NCBI GenBank assembly: GCA_045589735.1
Contig: JAZNPQ010000053.1
Coordinates: forward strand, 1 to 16,257
DNA: 16,257 bases
Reading direction: 5' to 3'
Source: RGIG3994 sp045589735
GTDB taxonomy: Bacteria > Bacillota > Clostridia > Oscillospirales > CAG-272
Part shown: positions 7,315 to 14,778 of the stretch, in pieces
How the letters are laid out: each line of letters starts with the position of its first letter
Numbering within the stretch: position 1 is the stretch's first letter
Made by a program: the position numbers and the translations under genes
Notes under the pieces: model-generated
Seen by the model: the letters and a program-made list of their open reading frames with translations, nothing else
The model's database searches: none
What the model was told of the DNA's origin: nothing

Positions 7315-8051
7315 TGCTGAAAAGGTGGGATGACCTGCCAATCGAAATGCAGACCGAAGAGGTTAGAAAATATTACGATATTTTGAAAAAAAAGCAATGC
7401 TCTCTGTTTTTTAAAAGAGTATTTGATATCTTTGCGTCGGCTTTTCTTCTGATACTTTTGTCGCCCGTATTTCTGATACTCGCGATAGCTATAAAGATAG
7501 ACAGCCGAGGCCCGGTATTTTACCGTCAGGTAAGAGTAACGCAATACAACAAGAAATTCAGAATATTTAAATTCCGTTCCATGGTGAACGATGCAGACAA
7601 GGGTTCGCAGGTCACGGTAAACGGTGACGCGCGTGTAACCAGAGTGGGAAAAATCGTAAGAAAATGCCGTCTTGACGAAATAAGTCAGCTAATTGACGTC
7701 TTTCGAGGTAAAATGACCTTCGTGGGAACACGTCCCGAGGTCATAAAATATACCGAATGCTACACGCCCGAAATGATGGCAACCCTTCTTCTTCCCGCAG
7801 GAGTTACAAGCCTTGCGAGCATTTATTATAAGGATGAGGCAGAGCTACTTGACGGAGCCGAGGATACTGATAAGGTTTATATCGAAAAGATACTCCCCAA
7901 AAAGATGTACTATAACCTCAAAGGAATGGAGCAATTTAACTTTTGGAGCGATATAAAGGTCATGTTTATGACTGTGTTTGCAGTGTTGGGCAAGGAATAT
8001 AAGGGTGACTATGTGGAACAAATACCCGAAAATGAGGAATTTGAAGTATGA
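7311..8051 (+). CDS. PglC-like phosphoglycosyl transferase (bacterial sugar transferase family)
   Basis: This 246-residue protein starts glycan assembly by moving a sugar-1-phosphate from a UDP-sugar to undecaprenyl phosphate at the inner face of the membrane. It is the short form (PglC-like), without the extra helices of WbaP. After about 33 residues comes the single re-entrant hydrophobic helix (about 37-60) with the Ser-Pro break at 51-52, then FKFRSM and the catalytic D122-E123 pair in CRLDEISQ. FVGTRPEV follows, as is typical. About 30 residues precede the KRVFD motif, slightly more than in minimal members. The ATG at 7311 is preceded by AGGAG at 7298-7302; a second in-frame ATG directly follows. 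Given the upstream genes, the donor is probably a UDP-diamino- or UDP-4-amino-dideoxy sugar; this is not shown by the sequence. Confidence 0.93.
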   Translation: MMLKRWDDLPIEMQTEEVRKYYDILKKKQCSLFFKRVFDIFASAFLLILLSPVFLILAIAIKIDSRGPVFYRQVRVTQYNKKFRIFKFRSMVNDADKGSQVTVNGDARVTRVGKIVRKCRLDEISQLIDVFRGKMTFVGTRPEVIKYTECYTPEMMATLLLPAGVTSLASIYYKDEAELLDGAEDTDKVYIEKILPKKMYYNLKGMEQFNFWSDIKVMFMTVFAVLGKEYKGDYVEQIPENEEFEV

Positions 8052-9049
8052 TGACAGTATCTTTGTGTATTATTGCGTATAACGAAGAGAAATTTTTGCC
8101 GAATCTGTTGGTCGATATTTCGAATCAAACGTATTCGCACGAATTGACTGAAATTGTGTTGGTAGACGGTAACTCCACGGATAAAACTAAAAGCATTATG
8201 CTCGATTTTCAAAAATCCGAGCATACTTTCCGAAACATCCAGGTTTTGGATAATCCCAAGCGTATCCAAGCTGCCGGTTGGAACGTGGCAATCACGAACG
8301 CAACGAGCGACGTGATTATTAGGATCGACGCACACACACATATCCCCTCGGATTTTGCAGAAAAAAATATGCGACTTCACGAGCAGGGTGAATTTGTTAC
8401 GGGAGGCGTGAGACCTTGCGTAATTGAAGAACAGAATGCATGGAAAAATACCTTGCTAGAGGTTGAGAACTCTTTGTTTGGAAGCAGTATTGCGGACAGC
8501 CGTCACAGTACTGAGAAGAAGTACGTAAAATCTATGTTCCATGCGGCGTATCGAAAAGAAGTCTTTGATAAGGCTGGTTTGTTCAACGAAAATTTGTTAA
8601 GAACAGAAGATAACGAAATGCATTATCGCATTCGGAGTGCAGGGTACAAGCTTTGCTTTGATCCCGATATCGTGTCATATCAATACGCCCGAAGTAGCTT
8701 GAAAAAGATGGTAAAGCAAAAGTACGGAAACGGCTACTGGATTGGCTTGACTACTGGGGTTTGCCCCGGTTGTATATCTATCTATCATTTTGTTCCGTTT
8801 GTATTTATTCTGGGAATTCTGTCTACTACCATTTTGGCTTTGCTGGGTTGGTGGTTATTTGCTGCTCTGATGTGGGGTGCGTACCTTCTCTTTACCTTGG
8901 CAAGCATGGTGCTGACCGTCGTAAAGCGCAGAGGCAGCAGATGGACATTCTGTATGCCAATACTTTTCTTGATTTTACATGTGAGCTACGGAATCGGAAC
9001 TTTGGTAGGTTTGATAAAAATGCCTGTATGGAGGAAACAACGTAAATGA
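8048..9049 (+). CDS. GT2-family membrane glycosyltransferase (ExoA-like)
   Basis: This 333-residue protein has a GT-A nucleotide-sugar domain and three C-terminal membrane helices (about 247-268, 270-292 and 301-322). SLCIIAYNEEKFL (5-17) and LVDGNSTDKT (38-47) are the standard GT2 start. The metal-site motif reads IRIDAHTHIP, so D94-A-H96 replaces strict DxD, as in ExoA-like enzymes. T-E187-D188-NEMHYRIR is the usual acid-base region, and the K224-QKYGNGYW stretch resembles the QxxRW-like position. It should add the next sugar to the lipid-linked unit. It overlaps both neighbours by four bases (ATGA). Its codon use differs from the upstream gene: by hand count 18 of 34 leucines are TTG, against 3 of 21 in the preceding gene, which suggests a different origin for this segment. 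Donor and acceptor are unknown. Confidence 0.9.
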   Translation: MMTVSLCIIAYNEEKFLPNLLVDISNQTYSHELTEIVLVDGNSTDKTKSIMLDFQKSEHTFRNIQVLDNPKRIQAAGWNVAITNATSDVIIRIDAHTHIPSDFAEKNMRLHEQGEFVTGGVRPCVIEEQNAWKNTLLEVENSLFGSSIADSRHSTEKKYVKSMFHAAYRKEVFDKAGLFNENLLRTEDNEMHYRIRSAGYKLCFDPDIVSYQYARSSLKKMVKQKYGNGYWIGLTTGVCPGCISIYHFVPFVFILGILSTTILALLGWWLFAALMWGAYLLFTLASMVLTVVKRRGSRWTFCMPILFLILHVSYGIGTLVGLIKMPVWRKQRK

Positions 9050-10125
9050 TTATTTTGCATATAGCATCAATAAGGAACAATCCGTGTAACGGCGTGTGCG
9101 TAGTCGTTCCCGAATATTTGGAGACACAAAGCAAATACGCAGAGATTGGTTTTATTAATATAAACAACGAAGAAATAAACGGAGTCAAAACCCGTTTCGA
9201 ATACAAAAAGCCGTTTGATATCAATGCTCTCCCCTCTCCGTTCAACAAGCCCGATCTGGTTGTTTTCCAAGAGGCTTACAGAGGAGATTACCTTTTGATA
9301 GCAAAAGTATTGAAAAAAAACAATATCCCGTACGTAATAGTTCCACACAGTGAACTAACGATCGACGCGCAGAAAAAAAAGCGGCTCAAAAAGATTGCGG
9401 CAAATATTTTATTGTTTAACAGATTCACAAATAAAGCTTTGGCAGTGCAATGTCTTTCTCAAAAGGAGCTTGACACAACGCCTTTCGGCAAACGCAAATT
9501 TATAGCTACAAACGGCGTTCGTATGCCGGCATCAAAAAAAGAAAGCTTCCGTGAGGGCGGAATACGTTTTACATATATCGGAAGACTTGACGTTTCTATA
9601 AAAGGGCTTGATATAATGCTCGAAGCTGTTTTTCAGATGAAAGAGCGTTTAAAGAAAGAGAACTGTGAGCTTTTCATATACGGTCCTGATCTGTACGGCC
9701 GTTACGCACAGGTGCAAGCACTCATAGAAAAGTATGAGATCGGTGATATCGTGCATCTGAATCACGAGATTATCGGCAAAGATAAAGAAAAAGCTTTACT
9801 TGATTCCGATATATTTATACAGACTTCAAGAAATGAAGGAATGCCGCTTGGAATACTCGAGGCTATGAGCTACGGACTTCCGGTTCTTGTAACGGAAGGA
9901 ACCCGTCTTGCAGATGCCGTTTCCGAAACCGACGCCGGATGGGTTGCCGATACTAATGCAAAATCTGTTGCCGAGGCTATAGAGACCGCTTTAAATGAAA
10001 GAACGAAGCTTGAAGAAAAATCAAAAAACGCGATTTCCTGCATCAGGGAAAGATTTTCATGGGATCAGATTGCAAAAAGCACAGTAGAATCCTATAAAGA
10101 ATTAGTTTTTTCAAGGGATAAATAA
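9046..10125 (+). CDS. GT4-family glycosyltransferase
   Basis: This 359-residue soluble or membrane-associated enzyme has the two-lobe GT-B fold. The N-terminal half is divergent but includes YVIVPHSELT (about 104-113). The C-terminal half holds FTYIGRLDVSIKGLDIMLEA and the retaining-enzyme EX7E motif from E264 to E272 (EGMPLGILE), then GLPVLVTEG. It would extend the lipid-linked oligosaccharide using a UDP- or GDP-sugar donor that cannot be identified. The ATG at 9046 overlaps the previous stop by four bases, with GGAGGAAA upstream. It is the last gene of the operon and is followed by a terminator. The first roughly 130 codons still use TTG for leucine often, whereas the rest mostly uses CTT/CTC, so a recombination junction may lie inside it. 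Confidence 0.92.
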   Translation: MIILHIASIRNNPCNGVCVVVPEYLETQSKYAEIGFININNEEINGVKTRFEYKKPFDINALPSPFNKPDLVVFQEAYRGDYLLIAKVLKKNNIPYVIVPHSELTIDAQKKKRLKKIAANILLFNRFTNKALAVQCLSQKELDTTPFGKRKFIATNGVRMPASKKESFREGGIRFTYIGRLDVSIKGLDIMLEAVFQMKERLKKENCELFIYGPDLYGRYAQVQALIEKYEIGDIVHLNHEIIGKDKEKALLDSDIFIQTSRNEGMPLGILEAMSYGLPVLVTEGTRLADAVSETDAGWVADTNAKSVAEAIETALNERTKLEEKSKNAISCIRERFSWDQIAKSTVESYKELVFSRDK

Positions 10126-10165
10126 AATAATTTCACTATCTTACTTAAAAGATACTATAAAAACG

Positions 10166-10190
10166 AGAACGCACCACGAAGGTGCGTTCT
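10166..10190. terminator. Bidirectional terminator between the GT4 gene and rnhA
   Basis: A perfect 10-bp stem AGAACGCACC/GGTGCGTTCT with loop ACGAA ends in TAATTTATTT on the plus strand and in CGTTTTTA on the minus strand. It lies 40 bases after the GT4 stop and four bases from the rnhA stop, so it can end both convergent transcripts. Confidence 0.88.
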
Positions 10191-10194
10191 TAAT

Positions 10195-10632
10195 TTATTT
10201 AAAGCTATCCGCAAACGCAGTGGCAAGAGCGTCGCAACGCTCATTATACGGATGTCCGTTGTGTCCCTTCACCCAAACAAAAGTTACATCGTGTACGGCG
10301 AGCAGGTCAAGCAGCTCACCCCAAAGGTCGGAATTAAGCGCGGGCTTTTTGTCGGGCTTTACCCAGCCGCGCTTGCGCCACCCCTCTGCCCAGCCCTTGG
10401 TGACCGCATCGCAAACGTATTTTGAATCTGTCGTTAGAGTTATCTCGCAGGGCTCGCGCAACGCTTTAAGCGCCGCTATGACGCCCGACAGCTCCATTCT
10501 GTTGTTAGTGGTGCTTTTCTCACCGCCAGAAAGCTCGCGCTCGTGTCCGTTGTAAACAAGAACCGCGCCCCAACCGCCTTTCCCGGGATTTCCGCGGCAA
10601 GCGCCGTCTGTATAAATATCTACGTGTTTCAT
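10195..10632 (-). CDS. rnhA: Ribonuclease HI
   Basis: This 145-residue protein cuts the RNA strand of RNA-DNA hybrids during replication and repair. All catalytic residues are present: D9 (YTDGACRGNPG), E47 (NNRMELSG), D69 (TTDSKYV), H124 and D134 (KGHNGHPYNERCD), at almost the same numbers as in the E. coli enzyme (D10, E48, D70, H124, D134). The basic handle region is also kept (WAEGWRKRGWVKPDKKP, about 81-97). The ATG at 10632 has a modest AGGT site five bases upstream and a promoter further up. It is a single-gene unit. The coding sequence looks more GC-rich than its neighbours. Confidence 0.98.
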   Translation of the reverse strand: MKHVDIYTDGACRGNPGKGGWGAVLVYNGHERELSGGEKSTTNNRMELSGVIAALKALREPCEITLTTDSKYVCDAVTKGWAEGWRKRGWVKPDKKPALNSDLWGELLDLLAVHDVTFVWVKGHNGHPYNERCDALATAFADSFK

Positions 10633-10662
10633 ATTCTACCTGTTTTTCGTATGTTTTTTATA

Positions 10663-10691
10663 AGTATAACATACAAACCAATTTTTCGCAA
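10663..10691 (-). promoter_or_regulatory. Probable rnhA promoter
   Basis: On the minus strand TTGCGA (complement of 10686-10691), a 17-base spacer and TATACT (complement of 10663-10668) lie about 30 bases before the ATG. The boxes match the consensus at four of six and five of six positions. Confidence 0.65.
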
Positions 10692-10718
10692 TATTTTTTC
10701 GATTTTTTTAATAAACTA

Positions 10719-10747
10719 TTGATTTCTCAGAGCTTTTTTGATACAAT
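10719..10747 (+). promoter_or_regulatory. Probable promoter of the AEC transporter gene
   Basis: TTGATT (10719-10724), 17 bases, then TACAAT (10742-10747) precede the ATG at 10799. It is divergent from the rnhA promoter. Confidence 0.65.
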
Positions 10748-10798
10748 TAACATCGATTGAGAATAATAAAAACAACGCAATCGAAAGGTTTATGATAT

Positions 10799-11761
10799 AT
10801 GTTAAAAACGTTTCTTGCAACACTGTCGCCTATGCTTGTAATGCTTCTCTGTATAGTCATAGGCTTTGCTTTGAAAAAAGCAAAAATAGTGCCCGACAAC
10901 ACCGACAAGGTATTATCAAAGCTCGAAAACTGGGTTTTTGTTCCGGCACTCATTTTAAGCACGTTTATAAATTATTGCACGTTATCATCATTAAAGCAAA
11001 ATTATACGATAATACTATACAGTCTTTTGGCTCTCGCTATTGCTATAGTTACGTCTATACCGCTGTCAATATTTTTCGAAAAGCACGACAAATATAGACA
11101 GAACATATACAGATACGCTATGGCATTTGCAAACTCGGGCTTTATGGGTAACGCGATAGTTCCCGCGATACTCGGAAGCATTGATTCCGAAATACTTTAT
11201 AAGTATCTTCTCTTCACGCTTCCGATAAACACCGCAATATATACGTGGGGTATGATAATTCTCATTCCTCATAAGGACGGTGAAAAAAGAGAAAATCCGT
11301 TAAAAAAATTACTCAACCCTACGTGTATCGCCATTGCCGTAGGTATCTCTCTCGGACTTCTCGGAGTCAAGGAAATAATGCCGGATTTTCTGAACACCGC
11401 CATCAGCTACTGCAAAGACTGTATGGGGCCTATCGCTATGATACTCACGGGCTTTGTCGTCGGCGGTTACTCGGCAAAAGCAATGCTTTCAAATAAAAAG
11501 GTCTATCTTGCAACGTTTTTGAGACTTTTCATACTGCCGGCAATTATACTCACGGTCATAAAGCTGGCAGGCGCGTCGGACACTATAATGACACTCGCGC
11601 TTTTTGCATACGCAACACCACTTGGACTAAATACGATAGTGTTCCCCGCAGCATACGGCGGAGAGACCGAAACGGGCGCCGCAATGGCTATGATTTCGCA
11701 TACGCTATGCGTCGTGTCGATACCGATAATGTATTCGTTGCTTACAAAAATACTTGCATAA
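10799..11761 (+). CDS. AEC (auxin efflux carrier) family transporter
   Basis: This 320-residue inner-membrane carrier has about ten hydrophobic segments in two halves of five, the fold of the AEC family. YAMAFANSGFMGNAI (106-120) is the conserved motif of the first half. NPTCIAIAVGISLGLLG (173-189) opens the second half, and ATPLGLNTIVFPAAYGG (272-288) with an acidic residue after it matches the conserved region near the C-terminus. Bacterial members export or exchange carboxylates such as malate; the substrate here is not known. The central loop (about 156-170) is short and charged. The ATG is preceded by AAAGG at 10784-10788. The gene stands alone with its own promoter and terminator. Confidence 0.92.
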   Translation: MLKTFLATLSPMLVMLLCIVIGFALKKAKIVPDNTDKVLSKLENWVFVPALILSTFINYCTLSSLKQNYTIILYSLLALAIAIVTSIPLSIFFEKHDKYRQNIYRYAMAFANSGFMGNAIVPAILGSIDSEILYKYLLFTLPINTAIYTWGMIILIPHKDGEKRENPLKKLLNPTCIAIAVGISLGLLGVKEIMPDFLNTAISYCKDCMGPIAMILTGFVVGGYSAKAMLSNKKVYLATFLRLFILPAIILTVIKLAGASDTIMTLALFAYATPLGLNTIVFPAAYGGETETGAAMAMISHTLCVVSIPIMYSLLTKILA

Positions 11762-11766
11762 AGAAT

Positions 11767-11796
11767 AAAGCCGTAACTCAAACGAATTACGGCTTT
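11767..11796. terminator. Hairpin terminator between AEC gene and spoVT
   Basis: The 10-bp perfect stem AAAGCCGTAA/TTACGGCTTT is followed on the plus strand by GTTTTTTA, a good rho-independent terminator for the AEC gene. On the minus strand the trailing run is weaker (TTTATTCTTT), but it may also serve spoVT, whose stop lies nine bases away. Confidence 0.88.
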
Positions 11797-11804
11797 GTTT
11801 TTTA

Positions 11805-12353
11805 TCAGCTTTCAAGCTGACGGCCGAGAAAGCTCGCGGCGGTCTGTATAAGCTTTGCTTCAAGCTCGGATGTCAGCTCTGCGGGGCGGTTTCCGTCAGA
11901 GAGAGAGACTACACAGCCAATAATATCACCCTCGGTTAATATCGGCATAGCGCAGCTGACGTAATGAGATGAGCTGTCACCAATAGCGGAAAACTTTTCA
12001 CCGCCGTCGCGAAAAACATAGAGCGAACGAGAATTTATCACGTTTTCAAGCTCATCCGAGAGCTGTTTTTCGGCATATTCCTTGCGCGGAACACCCGAGC
12101 TTGCGATAACCGCATCACGGTCGCAGATCACGACCGAAAGATTGCAAGTCTTGTGAAGTGTTTCGGCGTATTGAGACGCAAATTCCGCGAGCTCACCTAT
12201 AGGTGAATATTTTTTAAAAATGACCTCGCCCTCACGGTCGGTGTAAATTTCAAGAGGGTCGCCCTCGCGGATTCTCATTGTACGGCGAATCTCCTTGGGA
12301 ATGACAACGCGACCAAGGTCGTCGATTCGACGTACTATTCCTGTGGCTTTCAT
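11805..12353 (-). CDS. spoVT: Stage V sporulation protein T, AbrB-type transcriptional regulator
   Basis: This 182-residue protein closely follows B. subtilis SpoVT (178 residues). Residues 1-50 form the AbrB-type swapped-hairpin DNA-binding domain, whose first part (MKATGIVRRIDDLGRVVIPK) is nearly invariant in SpoVT proteins. IREGDPLEIYTDREGEVIFKKYSPI follows in the expected place. The rest is a GAF-like sensing domain (about 55-180) with LSVVICDRDAVIASSG and the end AASFLGRQLES. In B. subtilis it acts in the developing spore, adjusting genes of the sigma-G regulon, and affects spore coat and germination. Its presence argues that the lineage forms spores, although related regulators persist in some non-sporulating Clostridia. 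AAGGAG lies 11 bases before the ATG, inside a long hairpin described separately. No clear sigma-A or sigma-G promoter was identified. Confidence 0.95.
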   Translation of the reverse strand: MKATGIVRRIDDLGRVVIPKEIRRTMRIREGDPLEIYTDREGEVIFKKYSPIGELAEFASQYAETLHKTCNLSVVICDRDAVIASSGVPRKEYAEKQLSDELENVINSRSLYVFRDGGEKFSAIGDSSSHYVSCAMPILTEGDIIGCVVSLSDGNRPAELTSELEAKLIQTAASFLGRQLES

Positions 12354-12360
12354 ATATATA

Positions 12361-12415
12361 AAATCTCCTTGTTTTACAGATTTGTGATGTTAGTATCTGC
12401 AAAACAAGGAGATTT
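12361..12415 (-). promoter_or_regulatory. Leader hairpin that buries the spoVT ribosome binding site
   Basis: Read on the minus strand, 12395-12415 and 12361-12381 form a 21-bp stem with one G-U pair and a 13-base loop. The 3' arm holds the AAGGAG of spoVT and the 5' arm holds its complement CTCCTT. On the plus strand the odd position would be an A-C mismatch, so the fold is better on the spoVT messenger. It could be a translational switch or an RNase III target. It has no T tract, so it is unlikely to be a terminator. The transcript start is unknown; if it falls inside the 5' arm, the full hairpin would not form. Confidence 0.7.
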
Positions 12416-12545
12416 ATACTTGATTTCCGTTTTATTTTTGATATAATTATGATAATATGTTTCGTAAGATTTTTTAAAAATTACACTATGCGTTCAAAGA
12501 TCTAACAATGTTTGAGCAAAAATTAACAAAATATAGTAAAATATA

Positions 12546-12574
12546 TTGACAACAACAAAAAAAAATGTTATAAA
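12546..12574 (+). promoter_or_regulatory. Promoter of the secreted-protein/lipoprotein operon
   Basis: TTGACA (12546-12551), 17 bases and TATAAA (12569-12574) lie about 70 bases before the ATG at 12644. The stretch from 12416 to 12545 between this promoter and the spoVT leader is very AT-rich and shows no gene. Confidence 0.75.
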
Positions 12575-12643
12575 TGTAATGTATATAATCAACTGCTTCG
12601 AATTTAAATGCTGTTGATAAAAATTATATGGAGATACTTATTT

Positions 12644-13573
12644 ATGAAGAAAATTCTCACAATTATGTTAGTGGTTGCTATGATTTTTCTGAGCACATCT
12701 TCGGGTTATGCTATCTCATTTGATTTGAGCAATTCCAATTATATGGGTGACACCATAGAAGTGGACGGTGTTCAAGTGACGTCTACCCCTATTTCTATTG
12801 TGTCTCCATCAGGATTGGTAGAACTGAATGCATTAATAATTCATGCAAGTTCCAATACTGTCCCGGATGAGCACATCACTTATCCTAGTTGCGTACAGAC
12901 TGGCGAAACAAGTTGGTATTACAATTGCCACTCATATGCATGGTTTTATGGCGGCAATATGAGCGGTGTAACGGACTACATTTGGATAAATAGTCCCTTT
13001 GCATATCATTCTTCAAACTCATGTGTAACGCTTGTAAATCCCAGCGGCAGTGTCAGCTATTCCGAATTGTGCAATGTTGATATTAGAGTCGATGATATAA
13101 TTGTATACTACCACTACAATTCAAGTAGCAATGTTACAGAGTCACACAGCGCAATCGTTCGATCTGTCGGTTCTTCGGTTGACAGTATTATTGTAGAGTC
13201 CAAATGGGGATATTTTGAAACATACCAGCACAAAATCCCCGACTGTCTATATTATTCATATGGCGATATAAACGGAAACGCTGCTTTCTCTGAATTTTAT
13301 GTGTATAGACCCGCACACTCATATGATCAGACTATTTTCCCAAGCGAAACTTCAGCAGATGTTTATTCTGACTATTCAGAATTTTTATACAAATCATGTG
13401 GTGCCTCGGGACACAAACAGATTTGCGGAGCGTGTGGAAGAGGTTACACTTCAACCGTCTTAGCTCATAACATGCAAAAAATATCTCAGACTGTGTACAA
13501 ATGTACGCAGTGTCCTTACCGAGAAATTACTAACATTTCAATAAACTCTAGTTCGAATAACCACCCCAATTAA
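12644..13573 (+). CDS. Secreted cysteine-peptidase-like protein with cysteine-rich zinc-ribbon-like tail
   Basis: The ATG at 12644 gives 309 residues. It is preferred to an upstream in-frame ATG at 12608 because it begins a clean signal peptide (MKKILTIMLVVAMIFLSTSSGYA) and has GGAG ten bases upstream. The middle shows YNCHSYAWF (C95, H96), then SHSAIVRSV (H168) and VESKWGYFE. This Cys...His...SKWG order resembles NlpC/P60- or CHAP-like papain-fold enzymes and a group of secreted Clostridia/Bacilli proteins with NCHSYAW, so C95 and H168 are candidate catalytic residues. No peptidoglycan-binding domain is seen. The tail has C252, H257, C261, C264, H275, C287 and C290 in paired spacing, like a zinc ribbon, which is unusual outside the cell. 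It is followed after 16 bases by a lipoprotein gene. Enzyme activity is inferred, not shown. Confidence 0.72.
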   Translation: MKKILTIMLVVAMIFLSTSSGYAISFDLSNSNYMGDTIEVDGVQVTSTPISIVSPSGLVELNALIIHASSNTVPDEHITYPSCVQTGETSWYYNCHSYAWFYGGNMSGVTDYIWINSPFAYHSSNSCVTLVNPSGSVSYSELCNVDIRVDDIIVYYHYNSSSNVTESHSAIVRSVGSSVDSIIVESKWGYFETYQHKIPDCLYYSYGDINGNAAFSEFYVYRPAHSYDQTIFPSETSADVYSDYSEFLYKSCGASGHKQICGACGRGYTSTVLAHNMQKISQTVYKCTQCPYREITNISINSSSNNHPN

Positions 13574-13589
13574 GATGCAAGGAGGTCCT

Positions 13590-14738
13590 ATGAATAAAGT
13601 TTTATACTTCATATTGACTGTTTTGGTAACATCCGTTATACTCTCTTCCTGCAATACCGAAAAACCGTCTAACACAACGGACACCTCTGATGCTACTATT
13701 GAAACCTTAGACACCGCCGATACACCTGTTGACGTTTTCAGCGAGGATGAATACAAAAATTACACCTTGGGTGTAAAAGTTGATCCTACCGACAACAAAG
13801 AAGCTTTTTCCGCGCAGATGTCGGGAAAAGATAACTCCGTTTACGTTTCTTTCACACCGATTTTATATAATTCCGAAACATATCAATACGAGCAGGGAGA
13901 AAGAGTGTACTATCGGTTTAACTCTTGGCGGTTTGATGAAGCGGCAGACGAAAAGGTATATTTTGAAGGCAACAAAACTCTTGATGCCATTACATCTCAA
14001 GCTATGATGTCGGCTGTTTTCAAGTCAGCCAACAGCGTTACAAGACCGGAGAATTACGGCTACGTTCGCGACACGCTTGCGCCACTCACCTTTACCGAAA
14101 CAAGCCGACAAGCTCACGCCACAGGAAATAATGCCGTACATCTGACCATTCTCACATGGGACGGTGACAATATTGTGCAAAGCATGCGATACACGGTGAA
14201 TTATGCCACAAGAAAGGTAGATCTCGTTAAAACAGATGGGGATGTTATAACTTATTACACATCCGAGGAACAAATATCCGAGGAAGCTGTTGCATATTTT
14301 TTGCTGCTTGCCGCAGATATGGACTACGGCACTTCGGAATTATACGCTTCTGACATCAACACAAGGCTTGGGAATACTGCCGTATACAAGGGAACCTCGG
14401 TGAATTATGAGGATATAAAATCAGATCTTCACTCCGTGATATTTAACGAAAGCCAAAAGATACACTTCCCTACAGTTACAAATAATGTAACCGATTTCGA
14501 CACCTATACCGACAGCGAGGCAATATATTTTCCGCTCGGTGATACTTTTTATTATATGCTCACACTTGACGGCTCGCTTTACGAGGTTATTGGCATAAGA
14601 ACGTGTACTCCGTACATTACACCCGATATGACTCATATGAGCAGCATCCATGCTCCTATCGTAAGAAAGGCAGAGGGTACCTACGATTACGAAGCAGTCA
14701 AGGCACTCCTGACAAAAGTAGCTCAAGAGCGCTCGTAA
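13590..14738 (+). CDS. Putative lipoprotein of unknown function
   Basis: I do not recognise the family. The ATG at 13590 gives 382 residues and is preferred to one 15 bases upstream, because AAGGAGGT (13579-13586) precedes it and the lipoprotein signal starts cleanly. The signal is a short hydrophobic helix ending LSSC, with C21 as the probable lipidated residue. A Thr/Ser/Asp-rich linker (about 22-50) follows. The rest is a soluble domain rich in beta-forming Tyr, Thr and Val, with no repeats or catalytic motif that I can identify. It would sit on the outer face of the membrane. It is co-transcribed with the secreted cysteine-peptidase-like gene, so the two may act together, for example as a surface partner or inhibitor; this is a guess from the operon only. 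Confidence 0.85.
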   Translation: MNKVLYFILTVLVTSVILSSCNTEKPSNTTDTSDATIETLDTADTPVDVFSEDEYKNYTLGVKVDPTDNKEAFSAQMSGKDNSVYVSFTPILYNSETYQYEQGERVYYRFNSWRFDEAADEKVYFEGNKTLDAITSQAMMSAVFKSANSVTRPENYGYVRDTLAPLTFTETSRQAHATGNNAVHLTILTWDGDNIVQSMRYTVNYATRKVDLVKTDGDVITYYTSEEQISEEAVAYFLLLAADMDYGTSELYASDINTRLGNTAVYKGTSVNYEDIKSDLHSVIFNESQKIHFPTVTNNVTDFDTYTDSEAIYFPLGDTFYYMLTLDGSLYEVIGIRTCTPYITPDMTHMSSIHAPIVRKAEGTYDYEAVKALLTKVAQERS

Positions 14739-14778
14739 ATTGATCAATTTAATTTTAAAAATTTGAAAATAATATCAT

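Noticed and set aside
10649..10674. Inverted repeat GTATGTT/AACATAC flanking the rnhA -10 box.
   Set aside because: Arms are only seven AT-rich bases with a 12-base gap, and rnhA is normally not regulated by a dedicated repressor.
12413..12441. TATAAA as a sigma-A -10 box at the base of the spoVT leader hairpin.
   Set aside because: The corresponding -35 position reads TCAAAA, only three of six matches. It remains a caveat because a start here would truncate the hairpin.
12453..12459. CATATTA on the minus strand, matching the sigma-G -10 pattern CATnnTA upstream of spoVT.
   Set aside because: No matching -35 element is found 16-18 bases further upstream, and in such AT-rich DNA the seven-base pattern is common.
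12608..12643. Upstream in-frame ATG extending the secreted protein by 12 residues.
   Set aside because: The extension places a basic hydrophobic stretch before the signal peptide, and the better ribosome binding site serves the ATG at 12644.
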